A stretch of DNA of 64,000 nt from Methylobacterium bullatum (GCF_014845095.1 NZ_NKUG01000144.1:1-64000), one strand, 5' to 3'. Positions 42,254 through 55,572 are shown, counted from the stretch's first letter. Numbers and translations are program-made. Notes: generated from the sequence alone by a model not told the origin.

Positions 42254-44230
42254 TCACGCCGCCGCGTCGATGGCGGTGGAGGCCCGGCGCACCTTGCGGT
42301 CCATGCCGTCGAGGAAGGCGTGGGCGTCTTCCTTGCGCTCGAAGACGTGCGGGGCGAGGCCACGATTGTTCAGCGCTTCTTCCATCTTGAGGCGCAGGAA
42401 GGCGCTCGTCGCGTAGCGAGTGGTGGTGAGATAGTAGTTCGCCGACAGGTATTGGATCATGCTGGCGTAATCGTCGTACAGGTTCTCGTTGATGCGGAAC
42501 CCGTCATGGTTGACCACCGAGTTGACCCGCTGGCCGGCCTTCTTGCAGGCATCGACCAGAACCTTGCGCAGGTCGTCGATGTCGCTCTTGATGCGGGCGT
42601 GCCAGCCTTCGAGGTTGAGGAAGAGGATGTTGCGCTCGGCGTCGTAGCTGACCCGTTCCGGCAGGTTGAGGTTGAGGAGATCCGAGAGCAACTCCATCGG
42701 CTCGTCCCGGAACAGTCGGGCATCCATCTGCGCCGGGTGCTTGATGATCGGCGTGAAGCCCATATGGGGCAGGATATCGCGCTCGATATCGATGCCGGGC
42801 GCCACCTCGATGAGTTCGAGCCCTTCGTCGGTGAGCTGGAAGACGCAACGCTCGGTGACGTAGATCACCGGCTGCGAGCGCTTCTGTGCGTAGGGGCCGC
42901 TGAAGGTGATCTGCTCCACCTGCGGCAGGAACTTCTGCGAGCGCCCCTCGGTGACGATCTTGAGCTTGCCGTCCTCGATCGTGGTCTCCAGGCCGCCCAC
43001 GGTGAAGGTGCCGGCGAAGACAACGCTCCGCGCGTTCTGGCTGATGTTGATGAAGCCGCCGCAACCGTTGAGCTTGCCGCCGAACGCGCTGGTGTTGACG
43101 TTGCCGTGCTGGTCGCACTCGGCCATGCCGAGGCAGGTCATGTCGAGGCCGCCGCCATCGTAGAAATCGAACATCTGGTTCTGGTCGATGACGCAATCGG
43201 CATTCGTCGCCGCGCCGAAGCTCGACCCGGACGCGAGCACGCCGCCCACGGCGCCGGCTTCCGTGGTGAGGGTGATGTAGGGCGTCACCTTCTCCTCGTT
43301 GGCCACCGCCGAAATGCCCTCGGGTGCGCCGACGCCGAGATTGACCACGCCGTTCGGCGGCAATTCGAAGGCCGCGCGGCGGGCGATGATCTTGCGGGCG
43401 TCGAGCTTCATCTTCTTCATGCCGCTCACCGGCACGCGGATCTGGCCGGCGAGCGCCGCATCGTGCTGCACGCCGTAATTCATGCGGTGCATCTCGGGCT
43501 CGGCCAGCACCACGCAATCCACCAGGATGCCCGGCACCCGCACGTCCTTGGGCAGCAGGAAGCCGTCATCGACGATGCGCTCCACCTGCGCGATGACGAT
43601 GCCGCCATTGTTGCGCGCCGCCATGGCCTGGGCCAGGCAGTCGAGGGTGAGCGCTTCCTTCTCGAAGGAGATGTTGCCGGCCGGGTCCGCCGAGGTGCCG
43701 CGGATGAAGGCGACGTCGATCTTGGTGGCGGTGTAGAACAGCCACTCCTCGCCATCGACCTCCACGAGCTTGACGATCTCGTCCGTCGTCACCTGGTTGA
43801 CGCGGGCGCCGCCATGGCGCGGATCGACATAGGTGTGCAGGCCTACTTTGGAAAAGAGGCCGGGCTGGCCGGCGGCGCAGGCGCGGTAGAGCTGCGAGAT
43901 CACGCCCTGGGGCAGGTTGTAGCCGACGATCTTGTTGTCCTGGGCGGCCTTGGCCACCTTCGGCATGCGACCGAAATTGGCGGCGATGACGCGCTTCAGC
44001 AGGCCCTCATGGTGGAGGCGGCCGGTGCCGAGGCCTTTGCTGTCGCCGGCGCCGGCGGTCATGATCAGGGTGAGGCCGCGCGGGGCGCCCGTGTCGACGA
44101 AGCGCTTCTCCAGGGCGGCATGAAGCGCCTCCGGGATGCAGCTCTGGACGAACCCCGTGGTGGTGACGACGTCGTCGTGCCGAATGAGGGCGATCGCCTC
44201 CTCGGCCGTGATCACCTTATTTTTCTTCAT
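42254..44230 (-). CDS. Fused acyl-CoA:acetate/3-ketoacid-type CoA-transferase with C-terminal extension
   Basis: A 658-residue type I CoA-transferase with alpha and beta halves fused in one chain. The alpha half opens KKNKVITAEEAIALIRHDDVV and has GTGRLHHEGLLKRV. The beta half contains GVVNLGVGAPEGI and the presumed catalytic Glu324 in TTEAGAVGG, the position that forms the glutamyl-CoA thioester. Fused members such as propionate CoA-transferase are about 520 residues; here some 130 more follow (about 525-658, RDEPMELLSDLLNLNLPERV to the end), resembling a separate alpha/beta module. It would exchange CoA between short-chain acids, consistent with the acetoacetate enzymes elsewhere in the window. 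It is monocistronic. Confidence 0.9.
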   Translation of the reverse strand: MKKNKVITAEEAIALIRHDDVVTTTGFVQSCIPEALHAALEKRFVDTGAPRGLTLIMTAGAGDSKGLGTGRLHHEGLLKRVIAANFGRMPKVAKAAQDNKIVGYNLPQGVISQLYRACAAGQPGLFSKVGLHTYVDPRHGGARVNQVTTDEIVKLVEVDGEEWLFYTATKIDVAFIRGTSADPAGNISFEKEALTLDCLAQAMAARNNGGIVIAQVERIVDDGFLLPKDVRVPGILVDCVVLAEPEMHRMNYGVQHDAALAGQIRVPVSGMKKMKLDARKIIARRAAFELPPNGVVNLGVGAPEGISAVANEEKVTPYITLTTEAGAVGGVLASGSSFGAATNADCVIDQNQMFDFYDGGGLDMTCLGMAECDQHGNVNTSAFGGKLNGCGGFINISQNARSVVFAGTFTVGGLETTIEDGKLKIVTEGRSQKFLPQVEQITFSGPYAQKRSQPVIYVTERCVFQLTDEGLELIEVAPGIDIERDILPHMGFTPIIKHPAQMDARLFRDEPMELLSDLLNLNLPERVSYDAERNILFLNLEGWHARIKSDIDDLRKVLVDACKKAGQRVNSVVNHDGFRINENLYDDYASMIQYLSANYYLTTTRYATSAFLRLKMEEALNNRGLAPHVFERKEDAHAFLDGMDRKVRRASTAIDAAA

Positions 44231-44843
44231 CGACCGGTCTATCCTCGGAGCGCCTCCCCCGTCCCGTCCCTAACACAAGTGATATCTTGCATAGTGTCGG
44301 GAGTGCGGAAGTCTTGTTTGGCGCCCATAGCGTAAAGATACGGTCCAGTTTCCGCAAGGGGCCGGTCTAGGGGAAGTAGCGGTGCGAATGTCTTGTTGCA
44401 CTGCAGCGGATTGGTTGGTTCTCGCCTCCCGATATCCGGCCTTTCCGGCGGTTCGCGAGGATTCTGCGCAATTGTCCGCTCTTGCTTGGGCGGCACGAAG
44501 ACTTTTGCGGTGCGGGAACGTCGACAATATTCAACATTCTGCGTTCCATCGCTGCCGAGCGCCCTGTGCCGATCTCCATTCCCGGTGTTCCGACCACGCG
44601 GCGAGATCGGGCGCGGTGCGCCGTGGATCGATGGTGTTCATGGCGGGCAGACCTCGTGAAAGTCGTCCATCGGTCTTGCATCCTGGAACCTGCGACGCTC
44701 GAAAGGACTGAGCGAGGGACGCGTCGGCTTGCCGGTGCGAGCCTGCTCGGGTTGGCGTGTCGTGGAGCGACCGGTGACGCGGGCTCGTCCGGGTTGTCCT
44801 TTCGCGCGGCCCTCGATCCCATCAACGGAACCTCGAACCCACC
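44231..44843. other. 613-bp intergenic region between CoA-transferase and bestrophin genes
   Basis: This must contain the CoA-transferase promoter (minus strand) and possibly that of the bestrophin gene. The part near 44270-44560 is locally less GC-rich. Small open frames occur on both strands, but none has coding character or a known product. I see no RNA gene or repeat. Confidence 0.4.
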
Positions 44844-45764
44844 ATGATCGTCCGTTCACGTCCAAACCTGATGGCGGTGCTGTTCACGCTTCAGGGCTCG
44901 ATCCTGCCGAGGGTGGCGCTGAAGGTGAGCTTCATCACCGCGGCTGCCATTGCAGTCGTCGCGGTGGAGCGGGCATGGCCCCATCCCTTCCCGATGAGTG
45001 CCGGCATCGGCCCCTTCACGCTGGTCGGGCTGGCGCTCTCGATCTTCCTGAGTTTCCGCAACGGGGCCTGCTACGACCGTTGGTGGGAGGCGCGCAAAGC
45101 CTGGGGAACGCTGATCCTCGAAGCGCGCTCCTTTGCCCGCCTCCTGGCCGCGCTCCTGCCCGAGGAGCAGCATCGCGCCCTTCGCGCGCGGACGCTGAGG
45201 CGCGTCATGGCCTTCGCCCTCGCCCTGCACGCGCAAATGCGCCGAGGCGACGAGGCCGCGGCCGCCATGCCGTGGCTCCCCGAGGCGGAGGCGGCGGATC
45301 TGCACGCCCGGCCCAGTCCGGCCGAGGCGGTGCTCGTCCACCAATTGGCCGATCTCGGGCGGGCCCGGAGCGAGGGCGCCGTCTCCGACATCCTGTTCGG
45401 CCTCGTGGAGCAGAAGATCGCCGCGCTTGGCCAGGTTCAGATCGTCTGCGAGCGCATCCAGAGCACACCGCTCCCCTTCGCCTACACCCTGCTCCTGTAC
45501 CGCACGGCCTGGATCTACTGTCTGCTCCTGCCCTTCGGGCTCGCGGGCACCCTGGGCTGGGTGACGCCGCTCGTGACGGCGCTCGTCGCGTATACCTTCT
45601 TCGGCCTCGATGCCCTGGGGGACGAGCTGGAGGATCCCTTCGGCACCGAACCCAACGATTTGCCTCTCGATGCCCTCGTCCGCGTGGTGGAGGGGATCGT
45701 CCGCGACGCCCTCGGTGAGCCCGCACCGCCGCCCCTCGCGCCGGAGGGGTTCCTCCTGCGCTGA
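44844..45764 (+). CDS. Bestrophin family anion channel protein
   Basis: A 306-residue membrane protein of the bestrophin/YneE (UPF0187) group. Landmarks are the N-terminal MIVRSRPNLMAVLFTLQGSILP, a first TM at about 27-43, the LSIFLSFRNGACYDRWWEARKAWG segment, and the C-terminal pair around YRTAWIYCLLLPFGL and ALVAYTFFGLDALGDELEDPFGTEPNDLPL, whose acidic stretch is the calcium-clasp-like motif. Bacterial members form pentameric cation or anion channels. It is convergent with the asparaginase gene, 22 bp away. Confidence 0.9.
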   Translation: MIVRSRPNLMAVLFTLQGSILPRVALKVSFITAAAIAVVAVERAWPHPFPMSAGIGPFTLVGLALSIFLSFRNGACYDRWWEARKAWGTLILEARSFARLLAALLPEEQHRALRARTLRRVMAFALALHAQMRRGDEAAAAMPWLPEAEAADLHARPSPAEAVLVHQLADLGRARSEGAVSDILFGLVEQKIAALGQVQIVCERIQSTPLPFAYTLLLYRTAWIYCLLLPFGLAGTLGWVTPLVTALVAYTFFGLDALGDELEDPFGTEPNDLPLDALVRVVEGIVRDALGEPAPPPLAPEGFLLR

Positions 45765-45786
45765 GGCGATGGTCGGGGCGATCCGC

Positions 45787-47310
<1,524 letters not shown>

Positions 47311-47778
47311 ATGGTCGATGCTCCAGAGCAGCAGGTGAGTTCCACCACGGACCCGCTGCTCCTCGACAATCAGCTCTGCTACGCGCTCTACGCCGCCGCG
47401 CATCGGATCACCCGGTCGTACCGGCCCATGCTGGAGCGGATGGGGCTGACCTATCCGCAATATCTGGTTCTCCTCGTCCTGTGGGAGACCGATGGCGTGA
47501 CGGTGTCGGATATCGGTCGCCGTCTGAGGCTCGATTCCGGCACGCTGACGCCGGTTCTGAAACGGCTCGAGACGGCCGGTTTCCTGATCCGTAACCGACG
47601 GCGGAGTGACGAGCGCGAGGTCGAGATCCAACTGACCGAGCATGGCCGTGACCTTCGCGCCGAAGCCCGCCTCGTGCGGGAATCCGTGATGTGCCAGCTC
47701 AACATGTCGGAGCCGGAGGTCCAGGCCATGCGCGCCGACCTCAATGCCCTGATTGAGAACCTCAGCGCCGCCGGCTGA
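47311..47778 (+). CDS. ohrR: MarR family regulator, OhrR-like
   Basis: A 155-residue winged-helix repressor. The segment LLLDNQLCYALYAAAHRITRSYRPMLERMGLTYPQYLVLLVLWE is that of OhrR proteins (shown here as overlapping parts), with the reactive Cys23 in NQLCYAL that senses organic hydroperoxides. A further Cys is in SVMCQLN. The HTH is VTVSDIGRRLRLDSGTLTPVLKRLE. ATG 47311 places Cys23 at the usual position. OhrR normally represses an adjacent ohr peroxidase gene, which is not present here, so the target must lie elsewhere or be ohrR itself. A GTG six bases upstream is a possible alternative start. Confidence 0.87.
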   Translation: MVDAPEQQVSSTTDPLLLDNQLCYALYAAAHRITRSYRPMLERMGLTYPQYLVLLVLWETDGVTVSDIGRRLRLDSGTLTPVLKRLETAGFLIRNRRRSDEREVEIQLTEHGRDLRAEARLVRESVMCQLNMSEPEVQAMRADLNALIENLSAAG

Positions 47779-48178
47779 ACACCGCCTTGCATCGACGTGC
47801 CGAGGGTCATTCCACCGGTGCCGGCTGAGTTCGCGGTGTCACACGCGTGTCGTAGGAACGCGGGTTCTCTACGCTGGAGGCACGGGAAGCCGTTTTAGTT
47901 TGCCGGATAAATTTTGCCTTGAGGGCAATCTTCTTTTTCCGGTAGAGCCAACCCGTGTCCGACACGTCCAAGCCAGCCTCGGCTGTTCCACACCTGCGGG
48001 CCCGTCCTAGCGGGACAGACAAGGGGCGTCCGATGATCCGGAGTTCGATGGTCCTCGTACCGATCGCTCATGCTGTGAAAACGCCCGTCTCGTCGCGAAT
48101 GCGTACAGTGCCCCGTCACGAGCCTCACTGTCGGCCTCGGCCCGTCGAACCCGGACGGCGGCTGGGCGTTCACCTGCC
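47779..48178. other. 400-bp intergenic region with an extended hairpin
   Basis: Downstream of the ohrR-like gene and upstream of the Nudix gene. It holds the imperfect hairpin 47903-47942 and no credible reading frame. A promoter for the Nudix gene should lie in the second half. Confidence 0.45.
47903..47942 (+). terminator. Imperfect hairpin with T-rich arm downstream of ohrR
   Basis: Outer arms CCGGA (47903-47907) and TCCGG (47938-47942) and inner arms TTGCC (47914-47918) and GGCAA (47924-47928) can fold together, with a loop TTGAG and an asymmetric internal region. The 3' side is T-rich (TCTTCTTTTT). It is compatible with a terminator for ohrR, 125 bp after its stop. Confidence 0.45.
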
Positions 48179-48667
48179 ATGAGTTCAATCCAATTGGAGA
48201 GTGAGGCGGAGCCTCGACGCCAAGTCGGTGCCTTGCCGTTCCGGCGCCTTCCGGATGGCGGGTTCAAGATCCTCCTCATCACCTCGCGCGAGAGCCGCCG
48301 GTGGGTGATCCCGAAAGGCTGGCCGATGAAGGGCCGCAAGCCGTTCGAGGCCGCCGCCCGGGAAGCCTATGAGGAGGCCGGTCTCCTGGGCGAGATCGGC
48401 AAGAGGCCGCTCGGCTTCTATCTTTACGAGAAACGCCTGAAGAGCCGCGATTTCGTCCTCTGCCAGGTCAAGGTGTTCCCCCTGGAAGTGCGCAAGCAGC
48501 TCAAGCACTGGCCGGAGCGGAACGAGCGCGAGGACCGCTGGTTCTCTCCCTCCGACGCGGCGGAAGCCGTCGCCGAATCCGGTCTGGCGGGCATCATACG
48601 AGCCGCCTGCAAGAGGGAAACCGGGCTGCTCGTTTCAAACGGATTGCTCAAAGGTGGCGAGAAGTGA
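48179..48667 (+). CDS. Nudix hydrolase, diphosphoinositol-polyphosphate-phosphohydrolase-like
   Basis: A 162-residue Nudix protein. The box region is WVIPKGWPMKGRKPFEAAAREAYEEAGLLG, containing REAYEEAG with the metal-binding Glu residues. The upstream Glu of the consensus G-x5-E is replaced by Arg in GWPMKGR, a substitution I recall in alphaproteobacterial relatives. The fold resembles DIPP/Ap-n-A hydrolases, which cleave nucleoside polyphosphates, but the substrate is unassigned. It is followed by a tRNA gene 59 bp downstream on the same strand. Confidence 0.88.
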   Translation: MSSIQLESEAEPRRQVGALPFRRLPDGGFKILLITSRESRRWVIPKGWPMKGRKPFEAAAREAYEEAGLLGEIGKRPLGFYLYEKRLKSRDFVLCQVKVFPLEVRKQLKHWPERNEREDRWFSPSDAAEAVAESGLAGIIRAACKRETGLLVSNGLLKGGEK

Positions 48668-48726
48668 TTGCCAAGCCGCGTTTGATCCGCTAACTCCCCG
48701 CTCGTCCCGACACGTCGCGACGATCG

Positions 48727-48801
48727 GCTGCTGTAGCTCAGTGGTAGAGCACCTCATTGGTAATGAGGAGGTCGACAGTTCAATCCTGTCCAGCAGCACC
48801 A
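48727..48801 (+). tRNA. tRNA-Thr (anticodon GGT)
   Basis: A complete 75-nt cloverleaf including encoded CCA. The acceptor arms are GCTGCTG (48727-48733) and CAGCAGC (48791-48797). The D arm is TAGCTCAGTGGTAGAGCAC. The anticodon stem CCTCA/TGAGG encloses loop TTGGTAA, giving anticodon GGT (reads ACC/ACU Thr codons). The T stem GACAG/CTGTC has loop TTCAATC. The 3' CCA is templated at 48799-48801. Confidence 0.95.
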
Positions 48802-49066
48802 TTTTCTCCGATCACATCATTGATTTATCTGATGGTGTCCCGATGGTCACGGGACGTGTCGGTCGAGTGCTCAGACATGGCTGGGCACCTTACTTTCCTT
48901 CCCATTTTTGATTCACCCGTATCGCCAAGAGGCGGATGTGGTGGCGATTGCCTTGACGCTGTCGCGGCCGAGGCGATAGGGCTACGCCCCGTCTCGGTAG
49001 CCGGCCTGCGAAACCAAGGCTCGAGCGCGGGGCACATGTGCGCGGCGGTGTCGCCGGTTTCTCGGC

Positions 49067-49759
49067 ATGGCGGCTTCCGACACGGGAGCGGCACCGCGAA
49101 CGGTCGGGGAAGCGATCCGCGGCGCGGCGCCCCAGATCGATCGAGAGGGTTTCATCGTGAGCTTTGAGCCGGACCACAAGGCATTGGCGATTCCCGGCCC
49201 CGACGTTTCCGACGAGCGACCTTCGGCGGACGCGGAGTCCATCATCGCAGCCCTGGAGAAGGCGGCCGTTTCAGCCTCCGAGTCCCCACCGTCGCTCAAG
49301 ATGGTGGATTTGGCCAAGCGTCTCGTCGTCGAACTGCGGGTAGCCTGTCGGGGGCGACCCGACGCCAAGCCGATGATCCTGCGCGGCCGCGCCGCCCTCA
49401 AGAAGGTTGAGGCTGCGTTCCGGCCCGACGGGGCGGATGTGACCGAGGATGCGGTCTCCGCCGACGAGCGCCGCGCCGCGAAGGCCGAGGCGGCCCGCCG
49501 TCGCGTGGCCGAGCGGGAGGAGGTGTTCGCGCAGAATGCCGACCGCATGCGCAAGATCGTGGGTGCGTTGACGGCCGCCGCGAAGACCGAGGATCCAGGC
49601 CGCTTCACGGTCCAGGCCGGCCTGTGTCAGCAGATATGGGACGAGATCGGCCCCGCGGGCCCGGAAGGGCCCGCCCTGCTCAAAGCCTATCGCAAGGCGA
49701 CGGCTTTGTTCTGGGCCAAGGCCGGTGTGCCCGAGCCCGGCAAGGCCGAAGACGCGTGA
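49067..49759 (+). CDS. Hypothetical protein, charged and helical
   Basis: A 230-residue protein of unknown function. It is rich in Ala, Glu, Arg and Lys, with a strongly helical/coiled-coil-like middle (VSADERRAAKAEAARRRVAE and EEVFAQNADRMRKIVGALTA). Hydrophobic segments are few and no signal peptide or TM helix is seen, so it should be cytoplasmic. The plus strand is preferred because its codon usage and protein composition are natural, whereas the opposite-strand frame is Ser/Ala/Arg-rich as expected of a shadow. The start (ATG 49067) lacks a clear ribosome binding site and may be later. It is convergent with argB. Confidence 0.6.
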   Translation: MAASDTGAAPRTVGEAIRGAAPQIDREGFIVSFEPDHKALAIPGPDVSDERPSADAESIIAALEKAAVSASESPPSLKMVDLAKRLVVELRVACRGRPDAKPMILRGRAALKKVEAAFRPDGADVTEDAVSADERRAAKAEAARRRVAEREEVFAQNADRMRKIVGALTAAAKTEDPGRFTVQAGLCQQIWDEIGPAGPEGPALLKAYRKATALFWAKAGVPEPGKAEDA

Positions 49760-49794
49760 TGGTCTCCGGCCCCGGCCGGCTTCCAATGTGCCGT

Positions 49795-49825
49795 GCCCCG
49801 GGACGCAGACGAGACGTCCCGGGGC
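49795..49825. terminator. 11-bp hairpin between convergent genes
   Basis: Arms GCCCCGGGACG (49795-49805) and CGTCCCGGGGC (49815-49825) pair perfectly around a 9-nt loop. It lies 35 bp after the hypothetical gene stop and 7 bp before the argB stop, and likely acts in both directions. Confidence 0.7.
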
Positions 49826-49832
49826 TTCGTGG

Positions 49833-50744
49833 CTACGTACGGCGGATCAGGGTACCCGCGCCGTGGTCGGTGAAGAGCTCGAGCAACACCGCGTGGCTGA
49901 CCTTGCCGTCGAGGATGACCACGGCCTCGACGCCCTGTTCCAGCGCGTAGATGCAGGTCTCGATCTTCGGGATCATCCCGCCCGTGATGGTGCCGTCGGC
50001 GATGAGGCGGCGGCAATCCTCGAGGGTCAGGTCGGTGATCAGCTTCTTGTCCTTGTCGAGTACGCCCGGCACGTCGGTGAGCAGCAACAGGCGCTTGGCC
50101 CGCAGCGCCCCGGCGATCGCTCCGGCGAACGTATCGGCATTGACGTTGTAGGTCTGGCCGTCCGCCCCGAACGCGACCGGGGCGAGGACCGGAATCAGCT
50201 CGGCTTTCAGCACCGCATCGAGGACGCCGCGTTCCACGTGCTCGGGCTCGCCCACGAGGCCGAGATCGATCTCCTGCTCGGTCTGGCTCTCCGGGTCGAG
50301 GACGGTACGCGTCGCCTTGCGGGCGCGGACCATGTTGCCGTCCTTGCCGCAGAGACCGATGGCGCGGCCACCCTCGGCCGAGATCCAGCCGACGATCTGT
50401 TTGTTGATCGAGCCGGCGAGCACCATCTCGACCACCTCCACGGTGGCCTCGTCGGTGACGCGCAGGCCGCCGCGGAATTCGGATTCGATCCCGAGCCGGC
50501 CGAGCATCCGTCCGATCTGCGGGCCGCCGCCATGGACGACGATGGGCTTCAGGCCGGACTGCTCGAGGAGGACGATGTCCTCGGCGAAATCCTCCGCCGC
50601 CGCGCGGTCGCCCATGGCGTGGCCGCCATACTTGATGACGACGATTTCCTGGTCGTAGCGCTGCATGTGTGGGAGCGCCTGGACCAGGACTTCCGCGCGG
50701 ACATGCACGTTCGGGAGGGCGTCTTTTGCCAGAGATTCTTTCAT
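49833..50744 (-). CDS. argB: Acetylglutamate kinase
   Basis: A 303-residue enzyme of arginine biosynthesis that phosphorylates N-acetyl-L-glutamate. Landmarks are [13 protein letters not shown] (N-terminal nucleotide/phosphate-binding loop), [13 protein letters not shown], the NAG-binding segment near [12 protein letters not shown], and the C-terminal [24 protein letters not shown]. Length fits the arginine-sensitive hexameric type with an N-terminal helix. In many alphaproteobacteria argB follows engB (yihA) directly; here engB lies 9.5 kb away, on the same strand. Confidence 0.96.
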   Translation of the reverse strand: MKESLAKDALPNVHVRAEVLVQALPHMQRYDQEIVVIKYGGHAMGDRAAAEDFAEDIVLLEQSGLKPIVVHGGGPQIGRMLGRLGIESEFRGGLRVTDEATVEVVEMVLAGSINKQIVGWISAEGGRAIGLCGKDGNMVRARKATRTVLDPESQTEQEIDLGLVGEPEHVERGVLDAVLKAELIPVLAPVAFGADGQTYNVNADTFAGAIAGALRAKRLLLLTDVPGVLDKDKKLITDLTLEDCRRLIADGTITGGMIPKIETCIYALEQGVEAVVILDGKVSHAVLLELFTDHGAGTLIRRT

Positions 50745-50971
50745 CGTGAGGCACTGTCCTCGCTACGGCGCCGGATCGGGATGCGCGACGACGCGCTTCT
50801 AGCGCAGCGATGTCGCACTGCGAAGCGCCATAGCCGCCAAAGCTCGGAAAAATGGTCCCGCCGTGAAAGGCGGATCGGTGGTGAGAACGGCCGGCACCAA
50901 GGGGGAGGGTATAACCATGCGTTAACCATGTCCTGTGATCCTTTGGACGATTGCACAGGACGCTTCCTCCG

Positions 50972-51235
50972 ATGCTCGCCGCGGATCCCACCCTCGCCCG
51001 TCCGACCCTCACCGGCCTTCGGAATCTGACTGCCGCCCTCGCCCAGATCGGGAAGGACACCGCCTCTCCCGCAGAAGTCTGGCGCAGACTGACCGACAGC
51101 TACGTCGTCGATCTCGATGCCGTCGCCAGCATCCTGCCCCGCGCCGAGCCCGAGCCGACTTGGCTCGTGACCCGTAACGAGGATCGCCTCGTCACCGGCC
51201 GATCGCGGGCCGGCAAGGTGTCGCTTCGCGCATGA
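50972..51235 (+). CDS. Small hypothetical protein
   Basis: An 87-residue frame of unknown function (MLAADPTLARPTLTGLRNLT; PAEVWRRLTDSYVVDLDAVA). Composition is normal and it has a mildly hydrophobic helical half. It is divergent from argB with a shared upstream region that may hold its promoter. The start is ATG 50972 with a distant AGGA; a TTG at 50951 would add seven residues. The call rests mainly on composition and an uninterrupted frame in an otherwise empty gap. Confidence 0.45.
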   Translation: MLAADPTLARPTLTGLRNLTAALAQIGKDTASPAEVWRRLTDSYVVDLDAVASILPRAEPEPTWLVTRNEDRLVTGRSRAGKVSLRA

Positions 51236-51431
51236 ATCCGAAGTCTTCGCGCCGCGCATGAGAGCCATGTCCGGCCCGGATCGAGGCTACCTTGCGACAG
51301 GTTTGGCATCTGTCATGCTAGACCAAGTCCAATGAAAAACGACGAGGAACGCTCAGGCAACAATCACGCGGCCGCTCGACGCCTGAGCAACACCGCGGAC
51401 CTTATTCGCCGAACCGAAAAAGGGGTCCGTC

Positions 51432-51707
51432 ATGTCCGAATTGTTAGCCGTCGCCCTCGTTTGCTCCAGCATGATCGCGGTGCAGGATTGCTCCCGCACC
51501 ACCGCCCTCGACGTCATCGTGTCTCCCGCGCACACGCCGATGGAATGCATGATCCATGGCCAGACCATGGCTGCTTCCACTTGGAGCGATGATGGTGAGA
51601 AGCGCTACGTCAGGGTGACCTGCGAGCGCCGCCATGCCGATCTTCGCGGCCTGCGCCGGGCGGGCTACGCCGCAGCTATCGTCCTCGTCCCGCGTCACGC
51701 GATCTGA
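51432..51707 (+). CDS. Small hypothetical, possibly exported, Cys-rich protein
   Basis: A 91-residue protein with a hydrophobic N-terminus (LLAVALVCSSMIAV) that could be a signal peptide or TM segment. Three further Cys residues appear in QDCSRTT, PMECMIHG and VTCERRH. An AAGGGG ribosome binding site lies 6 bases before ATG 51432. I recall similar short proteins in methylobacteria but no assigned function. It precedes a convergent MOSC gene. Confidence 0.6.
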   Translation: MSELLAVALVCSSMIAVQDCSRTTALDVIVSPAHTPMECMIHGQTMAASTWSDDGEKRYVRVTCERRHADLRGLRRAGYAAAIVLVPRHAI

Positions 51708-51824
51708 GCGATCCCGCCTGGGGGAACGCGACGGACGATCAGGGCCCGCAGGCCTCAGCGCTCTCCCAAGCAGGTTTCGCAGACGTGGCCGCCGCGCTTC
51801 TGCGATACAAACCTGTTTAGCGCC

Positions 51825-52616
51825 TCACGCCTCGATCCGGAGCGTCTCGCCCCGTTCGAGGCGGCCCCCATGGAGCACCTCCGCGTAGACCCCGCAATCG
51901 GCATGGCCGAGACGCGTGGAGAGCGTCCGGGGGATCGCGAGGTCACGGATGCCGGTCGCCGGATCGACATTCGTCGCCGCACAGCGCTCCGTCCGCTTCG
52001 AGATCCGCAGGCGCACGCCTCCCGCCGTGGCGAGAATGCGCCCGACGAGGTCGAGTTCGGCGAAGGGGGGAAGGCCGGTGAGGTGAAGGTTCGCGCGGAA
52101 GCGCAACGGATCGACGGGCGCGCCCACCATGTCCTGCGTCGCCGCGACGCTGGCGAGGTTGAGGAGCGAGACGAAGCCGCGTGCTGAATCGGTGAAGCGG
52201 AAGCCGTCCGGTGCGGCGAGCAGCCTCGGCGGCCCGCGCAGGGCGTCCGCGAATTCGGCACGGAAGAACGCTTCCACCGCCTCGCGCCCTTCCGGCGTCG
52301 AGAGGTCGGCCTCGACCACGAGGCCGTCGCCCTGGCGGATCGTCAGCACCGACGTTTCGTCGTCGTAGCGCGTGATGAGGCGGGCCAGGGCCTCGTTGCG
52401 CATCAGCATCAGGAACTTGATCTTGGGCTGATGCTTCGGCGCGGCCGGATCGAAGCCGGACGGCCCGTTCTCGATGGCGAACAGCCGGTCGCCCGGAAAA
52501 TAGCGTCCCGCTTCCAGCGTCACTTGCTCCAGCCCCTCGGGCGAGAGCCCCTTCACGGGGTAGCGGTGGAGCGCTTCGAGGCGCAGTTCGGGAAGGCTGG
52601 TCGGCGTCGCGGTCAT
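51825..52616 (-). CDS. MOSC domain-containing protein
   Basis: A 263-residue protein of the mARC/YcbX group. The N-terminal MOSC_N beta barrel starts [20 protein letters not shown]. The MOSC core holds [25 protein letters not shown] and the conserved Cys motif [15 protein letters not shown], whose Cys ligates molybdenum in characterised members. No adjacent oxidoreductase domain is encoded, unlike YcbX, which carries its own ferredoxin domain. ATG 52616 is used in preference to a longer frame. It may reduce N-hydroxylated compounds with a partner reductase elsewhere. Confidence 0.88.
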   Translation of the reverse strand: MTATPTSLPELRLEALHRYPVKGLSPEGLEQVTLEAGRYFPGDRLFAIENGPSGFDPAAPKHQPKIKFLMLMRNEALARLITRYDDETSVLTIRQGDGLVVEADLSTPEGREAVEAFFRAEFADALRGPPRLLAAPDGFRFTDSARGFVSLLNLASVAATQDMVGAPVDPLRFRANLHLTGLPPFAELDLVGRILATAGGVRLRISKRTERCAATNVDPATGIRDLAIPRTLSTRLGHADCGVYAEVLHGGRLERGETLRIEA

Positions 52617-52666
52617 GCCGTCAGCCTCGCCCGAAGCCATCCTCGCACGCAAGTCCGTGATCGGGT

Positions 52667-52694
52667 CTTGTGGTGCTCATTTGCAACACTACAT
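52667..52694 (+). promoter_or_regulatory. Candidate RpoH (sigma-32) heat-shock promoter of clpB
   Basis: CTTGTGG starting at 52667 and CTACAT near 52688 are spaced about 14-15 bp, close to the alphaproteobacterial RpoH pattern CTTG-...-C(T/C)ATAT. It is 150 bp upstream of clpB, a classic heat-shock gene. The core match is only moderate. Confidence 0.35.
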
Positions 52695-52818
52695 CGTGAG
52701 CAATCGGCGGCCCTCGCGGCGCCGAGGTTTCCCGGACCATCCGGTCGGGAAGCGACGTCTCGACGGGGCCGCGCCGCTTGGCGGGCGGTGGATCGTCGGA
52801 ACGGGGGAGAGGACAGAC

Positions 52819-55449
<2,631 letters not shown>

Positions 55450-55467
55450 GGCGCGGCCTGTCTCACG

Positions 55468-55494
55468 GCCCCGGCGGGCTCGTTTCGCCGGGGC
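55468..55494. terminator. 9-bp hairpin after clpB
   Basis: Arms GCCCCGGCG (55468-55476) and CGCCGGGGC (55486-55494) pair perfectly around GGCTCGTTT, 18 bp beyond the clpB stop. The structure is between convergent genes. Confidence 0.7.
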
Positions 55495-55572
55495 AGGTCA
55501 GGCGATGGCCGCCATCTCCCGTGTCATCTCCCGAAGGAATGCGCGCATCCCGGGCGGGGAGCGAGGCGTCGA

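Noticed and set aside
42248-44335. 695-codon plus-strand open frame over the CoA-transferase
   Set aside because: Shadow of a gene with a conserved sequence on the minus strand; His/Leu/Asp-rich product unlike any family.
47895-48188. 97-codon minus-strand frame between ohrR and the Nudix gene
   Set aside because: Unnatural composition and overlap with the hairpin region; no start signal.
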